DNA of 64,000 nucleotides from Pseudomonas sp. B21_DOA (GTDB lineage: Bacteria > Pseudomonadota > Gammaproteobacteria > Pseudomonadales > Pseudomonadaceae), in contig CP086683.1 in assembly GCA_030544685.1 (NCBI GenBank), forward strand, positions 682,001-746,000, given 5' to 3'. A program made the position numbers and the translations under genes. Positions 9,216-17,290 of this stretch are shown one piece after another. The notes under the pieces were generated by a model. That model was given only the letters and a program-made list of their open reading frames with translations. It searched no databases and was not told where the DNA came from. Position 1 is the stretch's first letter; each line of letters starts with the position of its first letter.

Positions 9216-9802
9216 GGGCAGATGGCTTTCCCTGGCACGCGATTAATGCAGCGACGGTTTGGCGGCTGGCGGCACATCGGTTTTTTGGTTTCCGAGAACA
9301 GCAGCAACGGCGCAACGCGCAGGTATTCCATGACTTCCATGTAGTCGGATTCGCCGTCTTCGGATTCTTCCAGCGCGTCCTGCACCTGGGAAATGGCCGC
9401 CAGATCCTGCAGCACTTCGGTGGCTTCGGTGCTGAGCATGCTGCTGTCGCGGCAGTTCAGGCCGAACCCGCTGAGGAAGCCCTGGCACCACTCGCCCAGT
9501 GCAGCAGCGCGGTCGGCCAGCGGCGCATCGTCGGTCGGCAGCAGCAGAACGACGGTGACGTCGTCGCCGGTCAGCTCGCCCTTGACCATCTCCTGCAGGC
9601 CGATCAGGGCATTGCGGACGTTGTCCTGGATATCGCCTTCGAGCAGTTCGGCGGCGTCGATCAGCCAGCCTTCGTGATCGAAGCCGGCGCCGGCGCAACT
9701 GCGCCCGAGCAGCACGCCGTGCAGTTCGGCAGGCGAGACGTTGTGGCCGCTGGCAGTCAGCAGGGTGGCAAAAGCTTGGTACGGGGAATTCGCAATGGTC
9801 AT
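9212..9802 (-). CDS. ygfB: YgfB (UPF0149) family protein, C-terminus probably frameshifted
   Basis: A small helical protein of the YgfB/YecA family, found beside pepP and ubiH in many gammaproteobacteria. The body is intact ([48 protein letters not shown]). After FSETKK the frame gives an atypical Cys/Arg-rich tail for a total of 196 residues. Adding one T at the six-T run 9291-9296 (plus strand) would give [18 protein letters not shown] and a stop at 9243, matching the family's usual end at about 186 residues. The function is poorly defined. In P. aeruginosa a YgfB homologue has been linked to beta-lactamase control. Confidence 0.88.
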   Translation of the reverse strand: MTIANSPYQAFATLLTASGHNVSPAELHGVLLGRSCAGAGFDHEGWLIDAAELLEGDIQDNVRNALIGLQEMVKGELTGDDVTVVLLLPTDDAPLADRAAALGEWCQGFLSGFGLNCRDSSMLSTEATEVLQDLAAISQVQDALEESEDGESDYMEVMEYLRVAPLLLFSETKKPMCRQPPNRRCINRVPGKAICP

Positions 9803-9927
9803 GGGCAGCTAGGCGCCAGACGGCGCTATGTCTAGAATGAAGGCCTTGTATCCTACATCGACAGCCCCGCCAAGACCATTAAAGGCTGTCCGCCAGTTAC
9901 CACCCATCAGACGAACACGTGGACCCA

Positions 9928-10136
9928 ATGGAAGACACCGACCTGCAAGCGCTGATGGCCAGACTCGAACTGCTGATTGGCCGAGTCGAGCAACTTAAGA
10001 GTCAAAACGCACTCTTACTAGCTCAGGAAAAAACCTGGCGCGAGGAACGCGCTCACCTCATTGAAAAAACGAAATCGCCCGGCGTAAGGTCGAATCGATG
10101 ATTTCGCGCCTCAAGGCCCTGGAGCAAGACTCATGA
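9928..10136 (+). pseudogene. TIGR02449 family coiled-coil protein, frameshifted at its end
   Basis: A very short coiled-coil protein, MEDTDLQALMARLELLIGRV then a Gln/Glu-rich helix, encoded just before zapA as in other pseudomonads. In the present frame it ends at 10101 after an unrelated TKSPGVRSNR tail. Adding one A to the six-A run at 10064-10069 restores EKNEIARRKVESMISRLKAL and moves the stop to 10136, overlapping the zapA ATG by 4 bases (ATGA). That coupling and the family length of about 69 residues favour the repaired version. An association with ZapA in cell division is inferred from position only. Confidence 0.82.
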
Positions 10137-10450
10137 GTTCAAGCAATAGCGTTACCGTGCAGATCCTCGACAAAGAGTATTCGATCATCTGCCCGCCGGA
10201 AGAACGCAGCAACCTGGTCAGCGCCGCCCGCTACCTGGACGGCAAGATGCGCGAGATCCGCAGCAGCGGCAAAGTCATCGGCGCCGACCGCATTGCCGTG
10301 ATGGCCGCGCTGAACATCACCCACGACCTGTTGCACAAAGAAGAGCGCCCGGACATCCAGGCCAGCGGTTCGACCCGCGAACAGGTACGCGACTTGCTCG
10401 ATCGTGTCGATCTGGTCCTGGCCGACGATCAGAACACCGCCAAGGGCTGA
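10133..10450 (+). CDS. zapA: Cell division protein ZapA
   Basis: A 105-residue cytoplasmic protein that binds FtsZ and promotes Z-ring bundling. The start SSNSVTVQILDKEYSIICPP and the RYLDGKMREIRSSGKVIGAD helix are characteristic, and the length is normal. It is followed directly by the 6S RNA gene and then by the 5-formyl-THF cyclo-ligase gene, an arrangement conserved across gammaproteobacteria. Confidence 0.95.
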   Translation: MSSSNSVTVQILDKEYSIICPPEERSNLVSAARYLDGKMREIRSSGKVIGADRIAVMAALNITHDLLHKEERPDIQASGSTREQVRDLLDRVDLVLADDQNTAKG

Positions 10451-10475
10451 TTCGACTGACAGCTTGAGGTATACT
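10447..10475 (+). promoter_or_regulatory. Sigma-70 promoter of 6S RNA
   Basis: A -10 box TATACT at 10470-10475 is preceded at 17 bases by a weak -35 (CTGATT, 10447-10452). Transcription would start at about 10481, at the conserved 5' end of 6S RNA. Confidence 0.6.
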
Positions 10476-10480
10476 CGCGG

Positions 10481-10659
10481 CACTCCCTGGGGTGCTTGCC
10501 AGTTGACGATGTCCCGGAGCCGATTCGCACTACCCTGGAAGTTGCACGTTGGGCTGGTGTGCATGTCCGCTAGACGGAAAGCCTTAAAGTCTACTGCTTC
10601 TTCCACCTTGAACTTTCGGGTTCAAGGGCTGAGTTGACAGCGGTTCATCCGGGGAGCCT
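10481..10659 (+). ncRNA. ssrS: 6S RNA
   Basis: 6S RNA binds the sigma-70 RNA polymerase holoenzyme and lowers transcription in stationary phase. Conserved pieces are visible: CTCCCTGGGGTGCTTGCCAG near the 5' end, TGTCCGCTAGACGGAAAGCC and CTTTCGGGTTCAAGGGCT in the 3' half, and GGGGAGCCT at the end, which pairs with the 5' end to close the stem. It lies between zapA and the cyclo-ligase gene, the standard position. Ends are placed from the pairing and are approximate. Confidence 0.92.
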
Positions 10660-10665
10660 GATTCG

Positions 10666-10701
10666 AATCCGATGTCGGTGTATGCCGACATCGGATTTTT
10701 T
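10666..10701 (+). terminator. Terminator after 6S RNA
   Basis: A 13-bp perfect stem (AATCCGATGTCGG / CCGACATCGGATT) with a 6-base loop is followed by TTTTT. It lies 37 bases before the cyclo-ligase start, so it may also modulate read-through into that gene. Confidence 0.85.
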
Positions 10702-10738
10702 ATGCGTACGTTTTCGTCCAACCTGCCGAAGCCGAACC

Positions 10739-11344
10739 ATGACCGAACCCGCGCTGCTGCCCCGCCCGCAACTCCGCCGCCTGCTGCGCAAGGCGCGCCG
10801 CGCACTGACGCCGGGCGAACAACGCCAGGCTGCCAAAGGCCTGTTCCGGCAACTCGCCCAAGACCCGCATTTTCGCCGGGCGAAACATATCTCTCTGTAT
10901 TTACCCACCGACGGTGAAATCGATCCACGCCTGCTCCTGCGCGAAGCCCAGCGGCGTGGCAAGGCGACTTATCTGCCGGTACTCAGCGCCTGGCCGCGAA
11001 CGAAAATGGTCTTCCAGCGCATCCTCCCCGACGAGAAGCTCAAGCCCAATCGTTTCCGGATTCTTGAACCCCGGGCCAATCTGGCTCGGCAACGCAAGGT
11101 CTGGGCGCTGGATCTGGTGTTGTTGCCGCTGGTGGGGTTTGACGATGTCGGCGGGCGCCTGGGCATGGGCGGCGGATTCTATGATCGCAGCCTCGCCTAT
11201 CTGGCCCGGCGCAAGAACTGGCGCAAGCCGACGCTGCTGGGCCTGGCCCATGAATGTCAGAAGGTCGAGCGTCTGGCGCAGGCGAGCTGGGATGTCCCGT
11301 TACAAGGCACAGTCACCGACAAGGCATGGTATTTCGCAGAGTAG
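10739..11344 (+). CDS. 5-formyltetrahydrofolate cyclo-ligase
   Basis: An enzyme of about 201 residues that converts 5-formyl-THF to 5,10-methenyl-THF using ATP. Visible features are the Arg-rich N-terminal helix (RPQLRRLLRKARRALTPGEQ), the LYLPTDGEID strand and the nucleotide/folate segment LGMGGGFYDRSLAYL. I chose the ATG before TEPALLPRP. An upstream in-frame extension would run into 6S RNA. It is the usual downstream neighbour of ssrS and may be expressed partly by read-through from it. Confidence 0.93.
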   Translation: MTEPALLPRPQLRRLLRKARRALTPGEQRQAAKGLFRQLAQDPHFRRAKHISLYLPTDGEIDPRLLLREAQRRGKATYLPVLSAWPRTKMVFQRILPDEKLKPNRFRILEPRANLARQRKVWALDLVLLPLVGFDDVGGRLGMGGGFYDRSLAYLARRKNWRKPTLLGLAHECQKVERLAQASWDVPLQGTVTDKAWYFAE

Positions 11345-11379
11345 ACGCCGCACAGAACAGCGGCGTCGAAGAGACAGGT

Positions 11380-11535
11380 TCAGCGTTTGAAAGCAGTCGA
11401 CTGTTGTACTTGTTGCGCCACTTCAATCGGCGCGTCGGCCTTGTTCGCCCACAGACTCTGCGCGTAACCGGTGGTTACCACGCCCAGGCCAAACAAAATT
11501 ACCAAAGTCCATAGCAAATCCGGTTTGCGTTTCAT
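11380..11535 (-). CDS. Small single-pass membrane protein, 51 residues
   Basis: An open frame starting MKRKPDLLWTLVILFGLG with a positively charged N-terminus, one hydrophobic segment (about residues 8-24) and a polar tail ending QQVQQSTAFKR. It is an inner-membrane protein or possibly a secreted peptide (VTTGYA-QS resembles a signal peptidase site). It is convergent with the cyclo-ligase gene and divergent from the EVE gene. I do not recognise a family and assign no function. Codon use looks normal. Confidence 0.65.
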   Translation of the reverse strand: MKRKPDLLWTLVILFGLGVVTTGYAQSLWANKADAPIEVAQQVQQSTAFKR

Positions 11536-11731
11536 CGATTGCCCCCTCAAGGCACATCATCACGATGACAGCAGCGGTTTCCGTTCGTAGGCCGTGCAGC
11601 AGCGTCAAGCTTTAAAGGCCGGCATTTTGCGGCAACGTGAACCTGTGCGCAAACGCTGACGTCAACCGACTGTCGGTTTGTCATAAAATTGCCCGACAAC
11701 CTGCCCAATGACCGCTTCAGGAGCACACCAC

Positions 11732-12184
11732 ATGGCCTACTGGCTGATGAAATCAGAGCCCGACGAACTCTCGATCAAGGGTCTGGAAAAGCTCGGCAAG
11801 GCGCGCTGGGACGGGGTTCGCAACTATCAGGCACGCAACTTCCTGCGAGCGATGGCGGTCGGTGACGAGTTCTTTTTCTACCATTCCAGCTGCCCGGAGC
11901 CGGGGATTGCCGGGATCGGCAAGATAATCGAAGCAGCGTATCCCGATCCGACGGCACTGGAGCCGGACAGCCATTACTTCGATCCGAAGGCTACGCTGGA
12001 GAAAAATGCCTGGAGCGCGATCGATGTCGAGCATGTCGAGACGTTCAAACGGGTGTTGAAGCTGGATTATCTGAAGCAGCAGACGGCGCTGGCGGAGCTG
12101 CCGCTGGTGCAGAAGGGCTCACGGTTGTCGGTGATGCCGGTTACACCAGAACAGTGGACGGCGGTTATCGGGCTCAAACCCTGA
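11732..12184 (+). CDS. EVE domain protein
   Basis: A 150-residue protein starting MAYWLMKSEPDELSIKGLEK, with WDGVRNYQARNFLRAM and FFYHSSCPEPGIAGI, the diagnostic blocks of the EVE fold, which is related to PUA and YTH domains that bind modified bases. A good ribosome site (AGGAG) precedes the ATG at 11732; the upstream ATG at 11708 adds only 8 residues. Single-domain EVE proteins are found next to these genes in many proteobacteria. The ligand is unknown. Confidence 0.92.
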   Translation: MAYWLMKSEPDELSIKGLEKLGKARWDGVRNYQARNFLRAMAVGDEFFFYHSSCPEPGIAGIGKIIEAAYPDPTALEPDSHYFDPKATLEKNAWSAIDVEHVETFKRVLKLDYLKQQTALAELPLVQKGSRLSVMPVTPEQWTAVIGLKP

Positions 12185-12207
12185 TTCATTTTTGCCTGAT
12201 AAATAGC

Positions 12208-12272
12208 TTTCGCGAGCAGGCTCGCTCCCATAGGAACATGCAGTCCAATGTGGGAGCGAGCCTGCTCGCGAA
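12208..12272. repeat. REPIN
   Basis: Inverted pair of TTCGCGAGCAGGCTCGCTCCCA units with a short spacer, between the convergent ends of the EVE and FliL-like genes. Confidence 0.88.
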
Positions 12273-12297
12273 GAGGCCAGCCCGGACAGCGAATGAC

Positions 12298-12705
12298 TTA
12301 CTGAATGATCAGGTTGTTGAACAACAGATCCTCAACCACTGGCTTGCCGGTCTCGTCATTCATGACCTGCTGGGTCTGCTTCAACGCTTCCTGACGCAGC
12401 TTTTCCTTGCCCTCGATGCTGCCCATCGCCTCGGTGGTCTGCTGAGTGAACAGCGCCACCAGCTGATTGCGGATCAGCGGCTCGTTGGCCTTGACCAGTT
12501 TGGTCGCCTCTTCGCCGGTTACGCGCAGGGCCACATCGGCCTTGTAGACCTTGAGTTTGGCGGTGCCGTCGAGGCCATAGTTGCCGACGAACGGCGGGCT
12601 CAGGGTGATGTAATTGACCTTCGGCGCCTCGCCTTCTTTGGCTTCTTCGGCCAGTGCTGCCACAGGCAGAGACAGGGCCAGCAACAACATGATCCACGCT
12701 TTCAC
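12298..12705 (-). CDS. FliL-like secreted or membrane-anchored protein
   Basis: About 135 residues. The GTG start at 12705 is preceded by AAGGAG at proper spacing and gives a clean signal sequence (MKAWIMLLLALSLPVAALA). The mature part (VNYITLSPPFVGNYG, KVYKADVALRVTGEEATKLV, RNQLVALFTQQTTEAM) matches the FliL periplasmic domain. It is not in a flagellar operon, so it is a FliL paralogue. A longer frame to 12816 exists but lacks a ribosome site and would bury the signal peptide. Confidence 0.82.
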   Translation of the reverse strand: MKAWIMLLLALSLPVAALAEEAKEGEAPKVNYITLSPPFVGNYGLDGTAKLKVYKADVALRVTGEEATKLVKANEPLIRNQLVALFTQQTTEAMGSIEGKEKLRQEALKQTQQVMNDETGKPVVEDLLFNNLIIQ

Positions 12706-12855
12706 AATTCGCTCCTTATCCGGTTTGCGGCCTAGCATAACGACCCGCCGCGCAAGCACAAGCTTATGGCTGACTATCAGGGCCGGGCATGCTCGTTGAC
12801 CCGTTGATTCACACACCTACACTTATCGGCCATCACTCCCAAAGGAATAGCCCTG

Positions 12856-13833
12856 ATGAAAGCCGTGCTGTGCAAAGCCTTCGGCCCTGCCGAATCGCTG
12901 GTGCTGGAAGACGTCGCCAGCCCTGTCGCCAAGAAGAATGAAATCCTGCTGGACGTGCACGCCGCCGGGGTCAATTTCCCGGACACGCTGATCATCGAGG
13001 GCAAATACCAGTTCAAGCCGCCCTTCCCCTTCTCGCCGGGCGGTGAAGCGGCGGGCGTCGTGCGCGAAGTCGGCGAAAAGGTCAGCCACCTGACAGTCGG
13101 CGACCGGGTCATGGCCCTGACCGGTTGGGGCAGTTTTGCCGAGCAGGTGGCGGTGCCGGGCTACAACGTCCTGCCGATTCCGCCGTCGATGGATTTCAAC
13201 GTCGCCGCTGCATTCAGCATGACCTACGGCACGTCGATGCACGCGCTCAAACAACGCGCCAACCTGCAACCGGGCGAAACCCTGCTGGTCCTCGGCGCAT
13301 CCGGTGGTGTCGGCCTCGCCGCGGTGGAGATCGGCAAAGCCATGGGCGCCCGCGTGATCGCCGCCGCCAGCAGTGCCGAGAAACTCGCGGTGGCCAAGGC
13401 TGCCGGCGCCGATGAACTGATCAACTACAGCGAAGCCAGCCTCAAGGACGAGATCAAACGCCTCACCGACGGCCAGGGCGCCGACGTGATCTACGACCCG
13501 GTCGGCGGCGACCTGTTCGACCAGGCCATCCGCGCCATCGCCTGGAACGGCCGCCTGCTCGTAGTCGGCTTCGCCAGCGGCCGCATCCCCGAACTGCCGG
13601 TCAACCTCGCGCTGCTCAAAGGCGCGGCGGTGCTCGGCGTGTTCTGGGGCTCCTTTGCCCAGCGCCAACCCCAGGACAACGCAGCCAACTTTCAGCAGCT
13701 GTTCGCCTGGTTTGCCGAGGGCAAGCTCAAACCGCTGGTGTCACAGGTGTACCCACTGAGCAACGCCGCACAGGCAATCGATGATCTTGGCCAGCGCAAA
13801 GCCGTGGGCAAGGTTGTCGTTCAGGTTCGTTAA
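12856..13833 (+). CDS. NADPH:quinone oxidoreductase family protein (zinc-less MDR)
   Basis: A 325-residue medium-chain reductase of the quinone oxidoreductase/zeta-crystallin group. It begins MKAVLCKAFGPAESLVLEDV, has the catalytic-domain FPFSPGGEAAGVVREVG and the Rossmann motif LLVLGASGGVGLAAVEIG at about residues 146-163. The cysteine ligands of zinc alcohol dehydrogenases are absent. It should reduce quinones or related enones with NADPH in the cytoplasm; the substrate is unknown. It stands alone upstream of glpT. Confidence 0.9.
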   Translation: MKAVLCKAFGPAESLVLEDVASPVAKKNEILLDVHAAGVNFPDTLIIEGKYQFKPPFPFSPGGEAAGVVREVGEKVSHLTVGDRVMALTGWGSFAEQVAVPGYNVLPIPPSMDFNVAAAFSMTYGTSMHALKQRANLQPGETLLVLGASGGVGLAAVEIGKAMGARVIAAASSAEKLAVAKAAGADELINYSEASLKDEIKRLTDGQGADVIYDPVGGDLFDQAIRAIAWNGRLLVVGFASGRIPELPVNLALLKGAAVLGVFWGSFAQRQPQDNAANFQQLFAWFAEGKLKPLVSQVYPLSNAAQAIDDLGQRKAVGKVVVQVR

Positions 13834-14025
13834 GAACATGGAGCGATCCGGAGCAGCGATCCGGATCGCCTCAGCACTGACATGCGTCTCTGAAATACGC
13901 AAAACCGCAGAAACCCACCCGAGCCACCATTCCCTCCGCGCCCCGTACTTGTCTCAGAGCGACATGTTCATAAAGGAACGCTCACCTGCCCAAATTTCCG
14001 CTGTTTTGCCGACGTGAAGCGATGC

Positions 14026-14043
14026 TATTTTCGGTAACGAAAC
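14026..14043 (+). promoter_or_regulatory. GlpR-like operator upstream of glpT
   Basis: TATTTTCGGTAACGAAAC is an inverted repeat (TTTCG-GTAA-CGAAA) close to the GlpR operator consensus (AATGTTCGATAACGAACA type). It lies 48-65 bases before the glpT ATG, so it fits repression by GlpR relieved by glycerol 3-phosphate. The rest of the 257-base gap holds one 9-bp hairpin near 13844 and nothing else I recognise. Confidence 0.6.
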
Positions 14044-14090
14044 TGTAACATTCGCATCCGCAGTCAAAACAAGAAAACTGGAGCTCTTGA

Positions 14091-15440
14091 ATGTTTGCTT
14101 TCTTTCGTCCTGCCGCACATCAGGCTCCTTTGCCTGAAGAAAAAATAGACAGCACCTACCGCCGCCTGCGCTGGCAGATCTTCGCCGGTATCTTTATCGG
14201 CTACGCCGGTTACTACCTGCTGCGCAAGAACTTCTCCCTGGCCATGCCGTACCTGATCGATGAAGGCTACAGCCGTGGCGACCTCGGTCTGGCGATGTCG
14301 GCGATCGCCATTGCGTATGGTTTGTCGAAATTCCTCATGGGCCTGGTGTCCGACCGCTCCAACCCGCGCTTCTTCCTGCCGTTCGGCCTGCTGGTGTCGG
14401 CCGGGGTGATGTTCATTTTCGGTTTCGCGCCGTGGGCAACGTCCAGCGTGACGATGATGTTCATTCTGTTGTTCATCAACGGCTGGGCGCAGGGCATGGG
14501 CTGGCCGCCGAGCGGGCGGACCATGGTGCATTGGTGGTCGCAGAAGGAACGCGGTGGCGTGGTCTCGGTGTGGAACGTGGCGCATAACGTCGGCGGCGGT
14601 CTGATCGGCCCGCTGTTCCTGATCGGCATGGGCCTGTTCAATGACTGGCACGCGGCGTTCTACGTACCGGCAGCGGTAGCGCTGGGCGTGGCGGTATTCG
14701 CCTTCATCACCATGCGTGACACCCCGCAATCGGTCGGCCTGCCGCCGATCGAGCAGTACAAGAACGATTACCCGGAAGGCTACGACGCCAGCCACGAAGA
14801 CGAATTCAGCGCCAAGGAAATCTTCGTCAAGTACGTGCTGCGCAACAAAATGCTTTGGTACATCGCCATGGCCAACGTTTTCGTCTACCTGCTGCGCTAC
14901 GGCGTGCTGGACTGGGCGCCGACCTACTTGAAGGAAGCCAAGGGCTTCACCGTGGATAAAACCTCGTGGGCCTATTTCTTCTACGAGTGGGCGGGGATTC
15001 CAGGCACGCTGCTGTGCGGCTGGATGTCGGACAAGATCTTCCGTGGCAATCGTGGCCTGACCGGCATGGTGTTCATGGCGCTGGTGACTGTTGCGACCCT
15101 GGTGTACTGGCTGAATCCGGCCGGCAACCCGATGGTCGACATGATCGCCCTGCTGTCGATCGGGTTCCTGATCTACGGTCCGGTGATGCTGATCGGTCTG
15201 CAGGCGCTGGAACTGGCGCCGAAGAAAGCCGCCGGTACCGCAGCGGGCTTCACCGGCCTATTCGGTTATCTGGGCGGTTCGGTCGCAGCCAGTGCGGCGA
15301 TGGGCTACACCGTCGACCACTTCGGCTGGGATGGCGGTTTCGTCCTGCTGGTCGGCGCTTGCCTGCTGGCGATGGCCTTCCTTGCGCCAACGCTATGGCA
15401 CAAGCAAGTTGCCAGTCAAAGCCGTGAAGCGGTCGCCTGA
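14091..15440 (+). CDS. glpT: Glycerol-3-phosphate transporter GlpT
   Basis: A 449-residue major facilitator antiporter taking up glycerol 3-phosphate in exchange for phosphate. It has twelve predicted membrane segments. Family signatures include [39 protein letters not shown] and [26 protein letters not shown] site precedes the ATG and a GlpR-like operator lies upstream. Its last 25 bases overlap the end of a convergent ChaC-like gene. In P. aeruginosa glpT occupies this same place next to ubiD. Confidence 0.96.
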   Translation: MFAFFRPAAHQAPLPEEKIDSTYRRLRWQIFAGIFIGYAGYYLLRKNFSLAMPYLIDEGYSRGDLGLAMSAIAIAYGLSKFLMGLVSDRSNPRFFLPFGLLVSAGVMFIFGFAPWATSSVTMMFILLFINGWAQGMGWPPSGRTMVHWWSQKERGGVVSVWNVAHNVGGGLIGPLFLIGMGLFNDWHAAFYVPAAVALGVAVFAFITMRDTPQSVGLPPIEQYKNDYPEGYDASHEDEFSAKEIFVKYVLRNKMLWYIAMANVFVYLLRYGVLDWAPTYLKEAKGFTVDKTSWAYFFYEWAGIPGTLLCGWMSDKIFRGNRGLTGMVFMALVTVATLVYWLNPAGNPMVDMIALLSIGFLIYGPVMLIGLQALELAPKKAAGTAAGFTGLFGYLGGSVAASAAMGYTVDHFGWDGGFVLLVGACLLAMAFLAPTLWHKQVASQSREAVA

Positions 15441-16084
15441 TCGCTGTGTGATTTACAGCGCTTGAGCCGCGCCTCCAGATTTCGATCCGGCATGGCGTGG
15501 CTGCGCAGGGCGTGCACGGTCTGCTCGACATAATCGCGAGTGGTGCCGTAACGCCCGCTGGCGCTGGCAAAGACCTGGCTGAGCACATGATCCGGCAAGT
15601 TGCCGGCATAGCTCGGCAGGTGACGCTCCAGAACAAATCCCAAGGCCTGCACCTGAGTGCCATCTTCGAGCCGGCAATTGAGCCAGTGCGGGCGATACGA
15701 CGGAAACGGCATCTCGCGTTTCCACAAGGCATACAGCGCCGTATCGAGATCGTCTTCCGGCAAACGGTAGGCAAAGCCACTGCATGAGCCACCGCGATCC
15801 AGACCGAATACCAGGCCGGGCATTTCCGGCGTACCCCGGTGCTCGTGGGACCACAGGTACAAGCCACGATGATAGCCATGCACGCGACCGCGCATGCGCT
15901 CAACCGCCGTGCATTCCGGCCGCCAGATCAGCGAGCCATAGGCGAACAACCACACCGGCCCGCCCTTGTGGCGCGCCATGGTCGATTGCATGGAAGCGAG
16001 AAGTTGTTCGTGCGTCAGCTGCGGCCCAAGATCGAGCCGCGGAGGGTAAGCCAGGTTCAGAATTGCGTTTTCAATGGCGCTCAT
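15416..16084 (-). CDS. Gamma-glutamylcyclotransferase, ChaC family
   Basis: A 222-residue enzyme of the ChaC type that degrades glutathione to 5-oxoproline and Cys-Gly. The substrate-loop motif [14 protein letters not shown] (about residue 43) and the Glu/Tyr-rich [16 protein letters not shown] segment are visible. Its 3' end runs 25 bases into glpT from the opposite strand. One extra G near 15460 would make the end EARLKAL and stop at 15456, removing the overlap, so the present tail ([15 protein letters not shown]) may be an artefact. An unusual AT-rich stretch with a palindrome lies upstream. Confidence 0.85.
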   Translation of the reverse strand: MSAIENAILNLAYPPRLDLGPQLTHEQLLASMQSTMARHKGGPVWLFAYGSLIWRPECTAVERMRGRVHGYHRGLYLWSHEHRGTPEMPGLVFGLDRGGSCSGFAYRLPEDDLDTALYALWKREMPFPSYRPHWLNCRLEDGTQVQALGFVLERHLPSYAGNLPDHVLSQVFASASGRYGTTRDYVEQTVHALRSHAMPDRNLEARLKRCKSHSDQATASRL

Positions 16085-16114
16085 GGCGAATAGCGTTCAG
16101 CTCCCCGCGGGTGA

Positions 16115-16290
16115 AGAATTACTTAATAGAACGCACCGCTGTAACAATAAGGCACATATGTTTCAAGGCAATTTAAGTGCCACCGATTAATTACCTGACT
16201 GATATATAACCTAGCGGTATTTACGCAATTAGATAAATACCGATCGGCTATATGTAGAGTTATAACGCGTTGCGAGCGCTACGCATTAAA
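16115..16290. other. AT-rich intergenic stretch upstream of the ChaC gene
   Basis: This part of the gap is much richer in A and T than anything around it (for example GATATATAACCTAG and GGCTATATGTAGAG). It contains a 9-bp inverted repeat listed separately. No open frame is present. It could be a regulatory region of the ChaC gene or a small piece of foreign DNA. Confidence 0.5.
16215..16242. promoter_or_regulatory. Operator-like palindrome CGGTATTTA-N10-TAAATACCG
   Basis: A perfect 9-bp inverted repeat with a 10-base AT-rich centre, 131 bases before the ChaC start codon. The spacing suits a dimeric regulator, or it may fold as a hairpin. I do not recognise the regulator. Confidence 0.5.
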
Positions 16291-16294
16291 CCAA

Positions 16295-16318
16295 TGTGGG
16301 AGCAAGCTCGCTCCCACA
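16295..16318. repeat. Solitary REP-like hairpin
   Basis: TGTGGGAGCAAGCTCGCTCCCACA folds on itself just past the reductase stop codon. It lacks a T run, so it is a repeat rather than a standard terminator. Confidence 0.6.
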
Positions 16319-16321
16319 TCT

Positions 16322-17290
16322 TCAAGAGCGCGGCGCGTAGGCGAACACATCGGCGCGCATCTGATGTGCATCCATGCCCGCCTCGACCAGCGCGTCCAGC
16401 GTGCCGTAGACCATCGCTGGCGAACCGCTGGCATAGACGTGCAGCGGCTTCAGGTCTGGGAAATCCTCGCAAACCGCCTCGTGCAACATCCCGCAGCGCC
16501 CCTCCCAGCCGCACTGGTCGCTGACCACCTTGTGCAGGAACAGATTGGGCAGCTTCAGCCATTCGTCCCAGTGCTCGATCTGATAGAAATCCTCGGGCCG
16601 GCGCACGCCTCAGTACAGATGCACAGGATGCTTGAAGCCTTCGGCGCGGCAATGTTCGATCAGGCTGTGAATCTGGCCCATGCCGGTACCGGCGGCGATC
16701 AGCACCAGCGGACCATCAGGCAACTCGGCGAGATGCGTATCGCCGAAAGGCAGTTCGACACGCACCATCGGGTTGCGTTGCAACTGCTCGACCAGGCTTA
16801 ACGCACTGGTTTCGCGCGCCAGCACATGAATTTCCAGATCACGTCCGCCGTGCGGTGCCGAAGCCATGGAGAACGCCGATTTCTCGCCGTTCTCACGCTC
16901 GATCATCAAGTACTGCCCGGCGTGGTAACGCGGCGGCTTGCCTGCTGGTGCCCGCAGACGCACGCGCCAGGTGTCGCCGCCGACCTCGCGGCACTCGATG
17001 ACCTGACACGACAGGCTGCGCACCGGCAATTCACCGAGTGCGAGCACGCCATCCCACAACAGCACGCAGTCTTCCAGCGGTGCGGCGATGCAGGTGTAGA
17101 ACTCGCCATGATCGTGGACTTTGCCGGCCTGCTCGACGCGGCCCTCCACCAGCAGCGCTGCACACACGTGGCAATTGCCGTTGCGGCAGCTTTGCGGGCA
17201 GTCATAGCCCAGGCGCCGCGCACCGTCGAGAATCCGCTCACCGGGCTGTATCTCGAGCACCGCTCCGGAAGGCTGCAGGGTTACACGCAT
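16322..17290 (-). pseudogene. Ferredoxin-like NAD(P)H-flavin reductase (CDP-6-deoxyglucoseen reductase type), internal TGA
   Basis: The frame is open from [20 protein letters not shown] to PVHLY, hits TGA at 16610-16612, and continues in the same frame as GVRRPEDFYQIEHWDEW to the stop at 16322. Restoring TGG (Trp) gives a normal 322-residue protein. It has an N-terminal plant-type 2Fe-2S domain (cysteines in CPQSCRNGNCHVCAALL), an FAD domain (YHAGQYLMIER) and an NAD domain (IAAGTGMGQIHSLIE). As written, the NAD-domain end would be lost. The gene overlaps the ubiD stop by one base, so it may supply reduced flavin for UbiX/UbiD-type chemistry. That link is inferred from position. Confidence 0.87.

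Noticed and set aside
13838..13870. Terminator after the quinone oxidoreductase gene
   Set aside because: A 9-bp stem is present but has a 9-base loop and no T run; not strong enough to list.
16610..16612. TGA as a selenocysteine codon in the reductase
   Set aside because: The family has Trp in this context, the position is not a redox centre, and no SECIS-like hairpin is evident directly after it.
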